Source: Ascaphus truei
Lineage: Eukaryota > Chordata > Amphibia > Anura > Ascaphidae
Assembly (NCBI GenBank): GCA_036426205.1
Contig: CM071570.1
Coordinates: 73,749,763 to 73,813,762 of the forward strand
Reading direction: 5' to 3'
DNA: 64,000 nucleotides
This document shows, in pieces, positions 46,481 through 56,530 of this stretch. The notes under the pieces are model-generated. The model was not told the origin of the DNA and made no database searches. It saw only the letters and a program-made list of their open reading frames with translations. A program made the position numbers and the translations under genes. The first letter of the stretch is position 1, and every line of letters begins with the position of its first letter.

Positions 46481-46488
46481 CTTTAAGA

Positions 46489-47123
46489 GGATACTTTAAC
46501 TCCCTTTGCTGTATTAAACATATCAGATAAATGGATAAAACTCTTAAAAATAATTAATGACATCTTCTACATGGTGACAATAATAATTGGGTCTGGGTAA
46601 TGCCCTCACATTTGAGAAAATTGTTACGGACATCGGTAAATGGCTCGGAGGGAGAAGGACATCCTAAATTACAGGAAACTCTGGACAGAGTTAGTAAATT
46701 TGAGCGGTGATCCACAATACGCAAGGATGTGGAGGATCCCATTAACAGGTGTCTTACATGTGCAAAATAAGACCAAGCTAGACAGTTAACTAGAGGTGCA
46801 CTTATGAGATGCTCCCCTGAGACAGGTTACAAATTGATTTTGTAGGCATACTGCCAATCCCTACACGTAAAAATAAATTCCTGACAAAGCTGCAAGCAGA
46901 CCTGCCAAAATTCTTATGAAAGAGATTTTCTGCAGATGGGATGTGTCAGCTAGATTGGATTCAGATAATGGAGGAGAGTTTGTGAATGACATCATAAAAT
47001 AGGTTGGGTATTGGCTAGATTTGCACTGGAATGTACATATTTCATATCACCCCCCAGGCAGGAGGGCTTGTGGAAAAGATGAATGGCCAGCTAAAGAAAG
47101 AACTGAGTAAAATCTGCCATTTT
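46489..47123 (+). pseudogene. pol: Endogenous retrovirus integrase: N-terminal and catalytic core
   Basis: The sequence resumes pol after the hAT element. The region around 46640-46790 corresponds to the zinc-binding N-terminal domain (a GHPKLQETLDRVS-like helix and a later cysteine-bearing segment, damaged). The region around 46930-47100 holds the core end: a DSDNGGEF box at about 46962 with the second catalytic aspartate, then after about 35 residues a KMNGQLKKEL segment at about 47070-47100 carrying the catalytic glutamate. Several frameshifts and a stop are present, so it is inactive. The frame is interrupted by repeat S at about 47124. Confidence 0.8.
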
Positions 47124-47414
47124 CATATTTATTTTATTGGTTATACATTGTAATTGTTTCTGTTTAATATATAATATATAAATGGAGCTGCAGTATTCAT
47201 CCCTATCTGTTTTACGGCGCGGGACGCTTCTGCACAAGTGCAGGTGATGCTGGATGCTTCTGTGCATGCGGAGGCGGCGCTGGACACTTCTGCGCAGGCC
47301 GCTTCTGCATACGTGCAGGGGAGTGCTGGTGGCATTGGCGCTTTTGCGCATGCGCGAGTAGATGTCAGATTATTCTGAGGGGGCTCACGTGCTTGTGCAC
47401 ACGCCTTACATCAC
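47124..47414 (+). mobile_element. Interspersed repeat S, copy 2, inserted in integrase
   Basis: Same family and orientation as 29134-29386. It contains GCGCATGCGC near 47346 and TTCTGCGCAGGCC/TTCTGTGCATGCGG units. It separates the integrase core from its C-terminal domain. Confidence 0.65.
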
Positions 47415-47784
47415 ACTGCCCATAGATACTCAAACTAGCATAACACTGACATCTGAAGAATGGGTTCAGGAGTTACAGGCATGGCTACCCACTGTGCAAG
47501 GACTGATTGCTCTCACTGAAGCCGCTATGGCTTTAAAGCGCAAAAGTGATTTTTACAACCGTGCAGATCTAAGTCAGTACCCAGTGGGTCAATATGTCCT
47601 TGAGTGGAAACATGGCAAAGGCCACGTGAATAAATTTCCCAAGAAACGTTGGGAAGGTCCTTTCCTAGTTACAGTCAAACTAGGTTCATCAGTATCCCAG
47701 ATTCAAATATCAGATGAAAACAGTGAATACAAACATGCCATGTATTGGAAAGCCTTTAAAAGTGAGACAGGGGATATTATGTAG
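47415..47784 (+). pseudogene. pol: Endogenous retrovirus integrase C-terminal domain
   Basis: The open frame runs to the stop at 47784. It carries the C-terminal SH3-like domain of retroviral integrases: a PVGQYVLEW segment at about residues 72-80 of the frame, then a KKRWEGPFLVTV segment about 20 residues on, the conserved W-EGP-F pattern of gamma/epsilon-type pol ends. This part is the best-preserved viral frame in the window. The same region in the inner arm is shorter and shifted. Confidence 0.8.
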
Positions 47785-47824
47785 ATGTTCTCTGTTTTTT
47801 TCCACAGATCCCTAGGAAGAAAGA

Positions 47825-48500
47825 ATTTGATACAGTACATGGTGAGGTCCACTGACGAAGTTGCCTTTGTGTGACAAAACGCGTAGGGCTGGTGACGTCA
47901 TCGCATTTGGGTCTGTGCATACAGAGTTCTGGGCGTCCCTGCGATCCTACCAGCTACATTTCTAAGTGCTGGTAACTATTTCATGTCGGAGCAGAGGACG
48001 GAGAGGCATTGAATGCCCTACTATCTTGGCGCCAACTCGTGATATGAGTTGGTGGTGGCTACATGTTGTGTAGTTTCACCCTGCCTCCTGGGACTCCCCT
48101 TACTCTCACAGATGACCACATTTAGAGATTTCTCTCCCACGTATGGTTCTTTTTAAAATCCTGTAAGTGTACTTTTTATGGGTGGCTGATTTTTTAAATA
48201 AATGTACCTATATTTTTAAACAGTTACGTGCTATGGAGCTTGTGCTTCTGTTTGTTTTTTTGTCCATAGATTTATAGTGGTTGGTTATACCACTCTTTCT
48301 TAAGCTGCAAGGACGATCCCTGGATCTTCAATTGGGACTGTATATCTCTCTGGATTCTTCCTTTTTTTTTGAGTGGAACATTTATTCTGGACATTTGTTT
48401 ATATCACTGTCACGTTATGGTTTGTAGATTTTATTAGGTTTAGTGGTGGTAATTAATTTCTTAATGTTTCATTTAGTATTTTATTAATATATAAATTACA
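47825..48500 (+). mobile_element. Retroelement-like unit with a hammerhead-like head
   Basis: An insertion between integrase and the env-like region. It starts near CACTGACGAAGTTGCC, with the GAAACGCGT-type string (here ACAAAACGCGTAGGG) at about 47874, then GTGACGTCATCG. It runs about 400 bp to a tail TGCTATGGAGCTTGTGCTTC (about 48228) and T runs, with TATA repeats at 48486. The architecture matches the units at 56.0 and 60.9 kb. Confidence 0.45.
47852..47888 (+). other. Hammerhead-like core motif, site 2
   Basis: CTGACGA at 47852-47858, a short interval, then ACAAAACGCGTAGGG; the mirrored copy reads GTGACAAACGCG. The downstream GTGACGTCA could supply a CGUC partner for ACG of GAAACG (a three-pair stem III with a cleavage-type GUC). 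The stem II pairing is weak. Confidence 0.25.
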
Positions 48501-48529
48501 TATATATTGTTATTATAGTCACTTTACAT

Positions 48530-48650
48530 CCACCACTGCAGCAAGGGATTCTGGGAAATGACATGCAAATGAGCACTCAGTGCCACCTTTTGTCTCAAGC
48601 TCATATTACATTAGCCAATCCTCAAGCCAATGCTTGTTAATATTATCCTA
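48530..48650. mobile_element. Fragment of the CTGCAGCAAGGGATTCTGGG repeat
   Basis: The CTGCAGCAAGGGATTCTGGG AAATGACATGCAAATGAGCAC stretch also occurs at 51595-51640 (with slight differences) and in the mirrored positions 39.95 and 42.96 kb. It is a dispersed frog repeat of unknown class. Confidence 0.6.
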
Positions 48651-48660
48651 TAAGGACTGA

Positions 48661-49310
48661 TCCTATACTCTTTGTTTTTTCCTTTTAGGTCTTGTGCAGA
48701 CTATTGAGAAGCATGATTGAATTGCATCCTTTTGGCCTACTGAAATGTCAAAGGCTTCCAGGAGTACATGGTGGATTTGTACATTTGGGATTATTATTCT
48801 TTTCCCAATTGTTTTGATCGTTGTATTGTTTGGGATGTGGTATAATTCATGTATGTACCTGAACACAAGTTTTTTTCTTAATCATACAAGGAGACAGTTC
48901 TATGATGCACAAACACTGTCTCAGGGAGCATGTCAGTTGCAGCTAAAAATATGTCAAAAGGATAGAGAGATTGTCTTAGGTCTCGATTTACACAGAGAGG
49001 TGTGGGAAAGTAATTATTGCACATCACAGTCTGTGCTCTGGGATGAAGGAGAGTGGGTGAAACTGCTGATCTATTGCACACATCTGACTGAATTTGTTTT
49101 GTTTCACAACCAGAATAGCAACATCCCAGAATGAAACTGTAATACATGGAGAAATCTCACAATTGTCTAAGCTAGGGACTCAGAAAGCTGCAGCATGGTG
49201 GTTCAGAGTGAGAGAGGATTACATGGGTGTGTGGGAATGCAAACACAAGACATCACAAGCTGTCATAAGATTACATATGTTGTTCAGAACGGCTACTATG
49301 CTATAAGGTA
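48661..49310 (+). pseudogene. env: Endogenous retrovirus env-like N-terminal region
   Basis: After a pyrimidine-rich tract ending in AG (TTTTTTCCTTTTAG at about 48676-48689, a plausible env splice acceptor), a frame of 129 codons opens at 48745. Residues 10-32 form a strong hydrophobic helix, suited to a leader or signal anchor. Possible N-glycosylation sites follow (an NTS and an NHT), together with several cysteines. A frameshift near 49094 moves the reading to a second frame with an NET site and tryptophans, to about 49306. Position after integrase, the splice site and the helix argue for env. I do not recognise the subgroup, and the sequence is broken. Confidence 0.5.
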
Positions 49311-50170
49311 CATGTACAGGAGTCCCCTTTTGAAAATTGAGCACCTGTTCAAATTAAAGTAGCTACAGTACCCCAATATTTGGAGCCAGGGTTGTGTAAT
49401 ATGAACTGGTGACAGGGGTTACTAAACCTACAGGATTGTTGGTTGCATCTACATATCACAACTACACCACATACACCTCATTTCAGGCAACATCTTTGCA
49501 AGATTGGTTCATACGGTATTTGGAATGCCCGCACACATAGCACATAGATCAAGAAGGGATACTACGGTGACTGTATAAGGAATAGCAATTACGGGCATAA
49601 CAAGTGTGATGAATTCTATAGGTGCTGAAATCCTAAAGCCAACCAATTATTCTGATGTGTTGCTACTTGGTGTACAAGTGTATCAATTTGGTCTACTGTA
49701 TCTTGTACATTACAGATGCAGCCACCAGTATCCGATGACTTGCCTTGGAAAATCTGGGGCAATCTCCCAGTAAACTGCAACATTTCTGTGAGATTTCTGC
49801 AGCCAGACTAATGGCCCATCGGATTAACACAGTGGGGGGGTGGGGGGGTGGTCCCTGCAGTCCCTGAAGTCCCATTCAAACAGAATGTGACTGCAGGGAC
49901 CTCCGCTGTGTTAATCCAATGGGCCATTAGTTTGGCTGCAGAATCTCACAGAGATGTTGCAGCATTTACTGTGAGATAGCCACACTATTTCCCCAGGCAA
50001 ATCTTCGGATACTGGTGCCTGCATCTGCACCTCACATTGAAAATTTGTCCCTTGATATTTTGTGGTCTACATTTATCATGGATTGAAATATTTCTGCCTT
50101 GCAACTGGGAATGACAGAATATTTAAGGATTGGTTAATTTATTTTGATGCTACTGTTTAACTGGAAAGAA
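49311..50170 (+). pseudogene. Probable rest of env, split by an M-family MITE
   Basis: Short forward frames with stops continue on both sides of the MITE at 49711-50028. This could be the transmembrane part of env, but no fusion peptide or disulphide motif can be identified. No 3' LTR or polypurine tract was found. Confidence 0.3.
49711..50028. mobile_element. MITE of the M family, inserted in the env-like region
   Basis: Ends TACAGATGCAGCCACCAG and GGTGCCTGCATCTG. Contains AATGGCCCATCGGATTAAC and AATCCAATGGGCCATTAG in inverted arrangement around a G run (about 49833-49851). The arms are about 150 bp. Confidence 0.85.
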
Positions 50171-51156
50171 AGTGGCAGGGCATACTGTAGCCAACACTGT
50201 TAACAATTTACATGATAGTACTAAGATCACACATATCATATATGAATTACACATCGATGCCCAATTATCATTGTTTGTCTTTTTGGCATTAGTTCAACCG
50301 CACATGCTATTTTCGATCTGCTTATTCATCCTATTATTTTGATTGTTTTAACTGAAGTTATTTTGATCTTTTAATTGGTATACATTGTTTGCCATGGTAA
50401 GAAAATGTTGACTCAACTTAATCTCCTGTCCACAAAAACAAAAATAGGGTGAGTGTTCTGTCTGTATTAATGCTAGTTAATGTGTTGATGCAATTTGATC
50501 ACCATAAGAGGTACTGTGAGGTAACTGAAGAATGAAGAGTTAATGGATTCATGGACATTCTGATTTCTGTGTACATTAAGGCTGTGTACAATTGTCACTG
50601 GGCAAAGGGAGTTGGTTCCCTTGACATAGGTCAATGAATGAAGACCTTTATTTGTACTCATCAGAGTACTTGTCTTACAAATGCTTTTTAATAGATCGGC
50701 GTGTTTGAAATGAGATTATAAAGGGTCACCTATCACAATGGGCTGAGTATGGACACTGTTGAGATGGTTGAATTGTATTGACATTTAAGTATGTATGTGA
50801 TGGGTGCGCGAAAGTTAACAACTTGATTTTATTATTATCATCATCATTGCCACATGACAGAAAATAAAAATAAATGGGCATATGTAGATAAGAGAGTTGA
50901 CTGAGCGCATAATGAATATCTCCTTTACAATATATATATATATAAGACATGCAGATGAGCATACAGTTATATTTGCATATATATATATATATATATATAT
51001 TCCAGAAAGTGGTCTGCTTCGAAGAACTGCTAGGGCAGTGCAGAACCCTTTGATAACCTCAGTGTGGAACTCGCAGAGCTATCATGATCTTCAAAGTAGT
51101 TCTGTTCAATTCTTCTGCAAAAGGCAACAATGATGATACATATTTATATATATATA
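50171..51156. other. Unassigned sequence with TA microsatellites
   Basis: AT-rich; (TA)n runs at about 50930-50942 and 50977-51001. No gene. The mirrored region is 40.4-41.4 kb. Confidence 0.4.
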
Positions 51157-51345
51157 TACAGTGGTGTGAAAAAGAAAGTACACCCTCTTTGAATTCCATG
51201 GTTTTACATATCAGGACATAATAACAATCATCTGTTCCTTAGCAGGTCTTAAAATTAGGTAAATACAACCTCAGATGAACAACAACACATGACATATTAC
51301 ATTGTGTCGTGATTTATTTAACAAAAATTAAGCCAAAATGGAGAA
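51157..51345 (+). mobile_element. Tc1/mariner-like element fragment
   Basis: TACAGTGGTGTGAAAAAGAA is the terminal sequence of a well-known Tc1-like MITE in fish and frogs. The following bases (GTACACCCTCTTTGAATTCC ... AGCAGGTCTTAAAATTAGG ... CAAAATGGAGAAGCCAT) keep the family order. The insertion abuts a TA microsatellite, as expected for TA target preference. The right-hand end is missing. The mirrored fragment near 40200-40400 has many small deletions. Confidence 0.8.
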
Positions 51346-53210
51346 GCCATCTTTTTTCTTTGTGTTTTTATATTTCATCGGTCCTTTAGCATCACCAGAG
51401 GGAATTTTGTATCCCCTACTTCTGGCTTTTGTGATTTAAATTATAGATATAAACAGGTGATTTGATTGCGGCACTAATTGTGTGTTTGTTTTATATATCA
51501 ATCAAATAAAAAGATCACTTGTGAGCATATTTACATGTCTTAGACAGGTCTGCAACCCTGCCTTTCACCATTATCACTTGGCATAGTGATTCCACTGCAG
51601 CAAGGGAATCTGGGAAATTACATGCAAATGAGCACACTGTGTCACTTTTTGCCTAAAATCCATATAAGCTAATGCTCGCTGTTAACACAGCTTTTAAGCA
51701 CAGCATGGGAATCAGATGCAAAGCCAAAGAAACCATTCACAGGCATGTTTCAAATCGTAATGGGTATCATCAGTGTGAAGTTGGTTGTACTGCTGGCTTT
51801 GCATTTTCAAGGCTGTAGGATTTATCATCACATTTTAAGTTATGGTGGGTGAAAAAGGCAACAAGAAACCTCCACCGTCTTGCATATAGCAACATAAAGA
51901 CATTGTTTTACCTCTTATTTCACCTAGGAAAGTCTAGATTTGTAGCCCAGACCCTCAGTTAATGTGTTTTCTTCTGTATTTTGTAACCCACTGTGTGTGC
52001 GTCTGTTTCTATGGAATAAATGACAAATTTGTTTTACTAACTTGTTTTGCTCAGTGAATGATCCCGGTAAAAATGTGTTTTTTTTAGAATTTGTAAACAT
52101 TTTTTTACACAATTTGCTTCCCTTTAAGTTATTATGTTCTTTTTAAGTGAATCCAATTTACATTCTATTTTAATTCTGGATACCTTCCTGAAATTGAGCA
52201 GAGTTATGTTCTGATTAGTGATAGGGCTTTTATGCTGTCTGTCCATTCATAAAGGAAGAGGCTTGTGTAATACATTTTTGGAGACAGGGTTTAAGTGTTT
52301 TGAAGTGCTTGTTTTAAAAAAATTGTTGTAGGAAAGGATCATCAAGTCATATTCACTTAACTTGATGTTCGACCTACAGTATACCGAGTCTTCTTTAAGT
52401 GAGCTGTGGTCTGGGTACAAGTGTAAAGGTAATAAAAAGTTGGATTAGTTATTGTAACATTTTTGCACAGTTTCCTACAAAAGCCCTCAAGGTATTCTGT
52501 TCTCTATCAATCACCTCACATGAACAATACCTGCTAGACTCTCTATACATGATTCTCCACATGTTGTCTACCTTGTATTAGCTGTTGACGGCATTTCATG
52601 GGATGACATCACTGTTCCCATGGAAACCTCAGTGGCAGAACAAAGAGCGTCACTGATAGAGTAGCACCTTGTTCTACAACTGTGCAGAGCAGGATACATT
52701 AACATTTTACATTGAAACTGATACATAATGCAGCAACTTGGGAGTACATGTTATATCAAAAACAGATTTCAATTACATTGTGCCACCAAGTTTTGTTTCA
52801 ATTAGCGTTAATGGCACAAACCAAACATATGGGATCTGTCAAAAATAAATTTAACAACCCCTTCCAATGAACCCGGGTTCTGATAAATCATTTAACATGG
52901 GCTAATCCACACTCCACTGTCTCCTTGTAAAAGAGACATTAATTCTGCACAAGCCTTTAAATTCCATGTCATCATAGGAGCTTTGTAAAAGTAATTTTTA
53001 ATTCTGCGTACTTCAACAGTACCTAATTTCCCAGTCAGATGTGATTGCCTGTTATTAATGCAGGGTTTCTTCCTCCTCGTCTTTGATATAAAAAAATATA
53101 ATCTGCTCTTTTTTTCCCCTCTGTCACTCATGCTCTTATTCTCTCTCGTCTTGATTAATGTAACATTCTTCTAGCTGGACTTAATGCATGTCCTTTTTCC
53201 CCTTGAGAAA
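51346..53210. other. Mostly unassigned, one dispersed repeat at 51530-51830
   Basis: Around 51540-51830 lies a repeat with GACAGGTCTGCAACCCTGCC and AAGCACAGCATGGGAATCAG; pieces recur at 48530 and perhaps 20810. The remainder, mirrored at 38.3-40.1 kb, has no recognised content. Confidence 0.4.
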
Positions 53211-53212
53211 GG

Positions 53213-53265
53213 GGAGCAAAGGTTGAACTTGATGGACATATGTCTTTTCTCAACATAAACTAAAT
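53213..53265 (+). mobile_element. CR1 3' tail fragment
   Basis: GGTTGAACTTGATGGACATA TGTCTTTTCTCAAC matches the end of the CR1 copy at 8690-8725. It is a severely 5'-truncated insertion. The mirror on the minus strand is at about 38290-38335. Confidence 0.75.
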
Positions 53266-53851
53266 GTTACTTAGGTTATCTTCTTTTTACAACTCTGCTG
53301 CTAGATTGTCTTTGTACCTTCTTATTGACTTCCATTTATTTTTGTATTAGCTACAAATTATCCTCCTGTCCTTTGGACACCAAATGCTTTCCTTAAAGTT
53401 GCCTTTTGGCTCTTTACTTCTCTGGTGTCCTTATATGTTTGCCCTCATCACTATATACAATATCGGTACTTCTCTTGTAATCAAAGCTGTCTTCTCTGTG
53501 TCCCAAGCATTTCTACTGCTCGACCCCCCCCCCTTAAATAGTCCTGCATATTTTAGATAAAACTATTTGCAGCAAGTGCATTTATTCAAGACCTCTATTA
53601 CCAAAGTTTATAAAAGAAATCTTGGAATGCTACATTTTCATTGCAATAATAAGCTATAAGGCACCCGACAATCTGTAGACTTGAATGGAGTGTATGCCAT
53701 CTCACAACCTAACAACAATGAGTAAATATGGGATAAACACCTATGATTTGCACAATCTAACTTACAACCCATCTGTTTGTGTAACAAAGCAGACCAATAA
53801 ACTATCACCAAAAGGGCAGCAATGTAAACATAATTATCACAAGATTTCCTT

Positions 53852-54340
53852 AGACAAATGATTCCCAACAAGGGGATTGGGAACCCCTAGGGGTGCGTGA
53901 TGTGTCTCCAAAGGGTTTCCCCCCAAAAAATCTGTAATTAATCCCAGGCACTATAGTGGACTCCTGAGTCTGGGGGGAGAGGGCGGGGGCGGGAGGGTGC
54001 GCACCGAACTGCACCTTAAGGTCACCGAACTGTGTAGGTGGTGGTAGGTTGAAACGTAGTTAGTTTCCGTCTATCAGCCAATTACAGCAGGAGTTTCCAA
54101 AGTCGCTCCCCACAATGCCAGCGGCAAAGCATTTTGATTGATAGCTATACCCCGCATGCTATCTGCGCTCACTATGATGTGTTCCCCAAGGGCTCAGGAC
54201 ACTATCCTGCCTGGGATGGGCCAAACTGTTTTGTGAGCAATAATCTGATGAGTAGGCAATAAGATTTATTAACTAGGGGTTCGCAGAACAAACATTTTCT
54301 AGCAGGGCGTACACAATGTTAAAAAGTTTGGGAACCACTG
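53852..54340. mobile_element. hAT element, about 490 bp
   Basis: The right end AAAAAGTTTGGGAACCACTG is the classic hAT terminus. The left end near AATGATTCCCAACAAGGGG is its imperfect inverse. Flanking TCCTTAGA and CCCTTGGG may be a decayed 8-bp duplication. The mirrored copy is at 37200-37690. Confidence 0.75.
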
Positions 54341-54429
54341 CCCTTGGGCAAGTCAACGTAATCCCCATGATATGAGTCTTTTAGTCTGCAGTTATATTTC
54401 AAGGCGCAGTTCACCCCTACCTAGCACTT

Positions 54430-54920
54430 TTTACATGGGTGGAAAGAAGGGGTTTGCCAGAGCTGAACCCCATTAATTTCAGCTCCGGGACTCCCTGGTT
54501 CCCTAGTTACTTACCGTACACGTAAAACAAACGCTGGTACTTCACTCGATTTAAATCCCTGTCGTCAGGCAAAACAATAGGAAGCAGTGAGAGATGGCTC
54601 CCTACTGGTCTGCATAACGCAGGAGATTGAAGCCTTTATTTTATTTCCCCTGGAGGAGACTTGATGGCAGTGCCATCGGCACCACTGCCGATCTGCACCG
54701 GGACTCGTGGTCACAGGGGCCAGGCGCTCTTCACCACAACAATGAAACTAATTTCCGGGGGAAGAGCGCGGGCCTCTGTAACTGTCTCTTCCATTGTCCG
54801 GTGGCAACTCCCACTGCAGCGTTCCGTTGTCATGGCGCCACAGCATCACGTTACCATGACAATGTGACGCTGCATTGCGCCATGACGGGGTGTCATCTGA
54901 GGCGATGCAGCCATGCCGGA
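54430..54920. mobile_element. GC-rich MITE cluster
   Basis: Blocks shared with other elements: a GGGTTTGCCAGAGCTGAA unit (as in 25.7 and 24.65 kb), then AGAGCGCGGGCCTCTGTAA with its near complement (as in 408-760). A GTCATGGCG ... CCATGAC palindromic stretch follows at 54828-54890. Two or more MITEs probably overlap here. Mirrored at 36600-37100. Confidence 0.5.
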
Positions 54921-55084
54921 CAAAATATTTTCAGTAAAAGGTTGGTCTTTAAAATACTTATATTTGGCTAACTTAAAACAATAAATAAATCAAAAGACGA
55001 AAGTCACCTGGCTTTAATCTGCCCATTACTGTCACATTACTGAACCTTCAAAGTTGAAGGCTGAAATAGGTAATTTCTAAAACA

Positions 55085-55205
55085 CAGGGGTAACCAACTC
55101 CAGTCCTTTGACTGAGCCACTGATTGAGCCACCTGTGCTGAAGCAGGGATATCCTGAAAACCTGAACTGTTGGTGGCCCTTGAGGACTGGAGTGGTCCAC
55201 TCCTG
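55085..55205. mobile_element. hAT-like MITE, CAGGGG...CTCCTG
   Basis: CAGGGGTAACCAACTCCAGT at the left and ACTGGAGTGGTCCACTCCTG at the right are inverted ends. CTAAAACA/CTCTAACA flank it. Inner GGCTCAATCAGTGGCTCAG-type sequence links it to 12786-12984. Confidence 0.7.
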
Positions 55206-55447
55206 CTCTAACAGATGAAACCATTGGAAGTAACATGTTTAATGGGATACATCTTTTTTAAAGATACCCTTTTAAAAGATCTACAGTATTGTTTTAATAA
55301 TTTTTTAATGTCTGCGTATAGAGTCTGATTACATAGACAAAAATGTAAAAAAATAAACTGTTACATATTTTTTGTTGTTTACTCATGTTTATTCGAAAAA
55401 TGTTTTCACAAGAAGGTGTTGGAGATACATATGTAGAGTTTACATAA

Positions 55448-55448
55448 C

Positions 55449-55482
<34 letters not shown>
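55448..55482. repeat. TA microsatellite
   Basis: About 15 TA units. The shorter mirror is near 36038-36055. Confidence 0.9.
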
Positions 55483-55782
55483 TAAAGGACTGCGCTTGGG
55501 TATAGTGTGACAGCAATAATAACAATACAATAATAAATTATCAGAAAATGTATAAATGTATATAAAAACCTATATAACAATAATAGTATTTAACTGTGCA
55601 ATCAACTGTGCACCAAATGCATAAATAGTTATAAAAAGATGTGCTGTGGACCCAATAACAAACCTTGTCATAAATCCTCTGGAGTCCAAATGAAGTCCAA
55701 AAAATTCAAGGAACAGAAAAGCACTGACAGGAAAATGGCTGCTTCTTTAAAGGGCACAACGACCTCCCTCTCCACCTGCATA

Positions 55783-56446
55783 GAAAATAGAAGAAAAAAG
55801 AGCCCAATCCTAGTGCATTACTGTGCAAAAAATAGTTTAATTCCCAATAAAAGGCTCATAAAATGAACTCACAAACATAAAGGATAAAAAAGCATTGTAT
55901 GAGTTATACTCATGCTCCAAAGGATCTGGAAGCGCTGCTGCTCTGCTACTCTGCTCCGTGACTCCACCGCATCCAGTACAGCCCTCGTGTATCGTGTATC
56001 CCCTGATGAAAACAGTTTAGCTGTTGAAACGCGTAGGGCCAGGTGTGCTGTGGATCCCCTCAGCGTTGATTTACGAGTTCTGCTTGACATTCTCCTGCCT
56101 GTCATCTCCGTGCACGGCGTGACGTCATCTGTTCGTTCCGCCGCACACATTGTCCCCAGTGGGAACCTAGACTATCTGGAGGTGTGTTCCCGGGGAAAGA
56201 ATACTGTGATGAGCCTGATGACGTGAGTTCCTGCTGGCAGAGATACACGAGGGCTGTACTGGATGCGGTGGAGTCACGGAGCAGAGTAGCAGAGCAGCAG
56301 CGCTTCCAGATCTTTTGGAGCATGAGTATAACTCATACAATGCTTTTTTTATCCTTTATGTTTGTGAGTTCATTTTATGAGCCTTTTATTGGGAATTAAA
56401 CAATTTTTTGCACAGTAATGCACTAGGATTGGGTGCTTTTTTCTTC

Positions 56447-56452
<6 letters not shown>
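55783..56452. mobile_element. Foldback element with 215-bp inverted ends
   Basis: The left arm (TAGAAAATAGAAGAAAAAAG ... ATCCAGTACAGCCCTCGTGT, to about 55995) is mirrored by the right arm (about 56240-56452). The spacer of about 240 bp contains the hammerhead-like core and GTGCACGGCGTGACGTCA. A long TA microsatellite follows (56452-56520). The mirror in R' is about 35050-35760. No coding capacity. Confidence 0.8.
56003..56038 (+). other. Hammerhead-like core motif, site 3
   Basis: A perfect CTGATGA at 56003-56009, one A, a 5-bp stem AACAG/CTGTT (56011-56015 and 56021-56025) with loop TTTAG, then GAAACGCGTAGGG from 56026. This is the best match to the hammerhead order CUGAUGA - stem II - GAAA - stem III. 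The extra A and the lack of an obvious stem I partner are weaknesses. Confidence 0.35.
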
Positions 56453-56490
<38 letters not shown>

Positions 56491-56530
56491 TATATATATA
56501 TATACTGTATATAGCTATATTATATATATA
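56452..56530. repeat. TA microsatellite
   Basis: (TA)n with a few interruptions. The mirror is at 34970-35050. Confidence 0.92.

Noticed and set aside
29134..47414. Repeat S copies as the two LTRs of the provirus
   Set aside because: Both copies interrupt pol coding sequence (one before the reverse transcriptase end, one within integrase), and neither has TG...CA ends with a primer site beside it.
42200..48900. Two proviruses in inverted orientation
   Set aside because: The left-hand one is the mirror of the right-hand one, including its nested hAT, S and MITE insertions, so they are copies of a single event.
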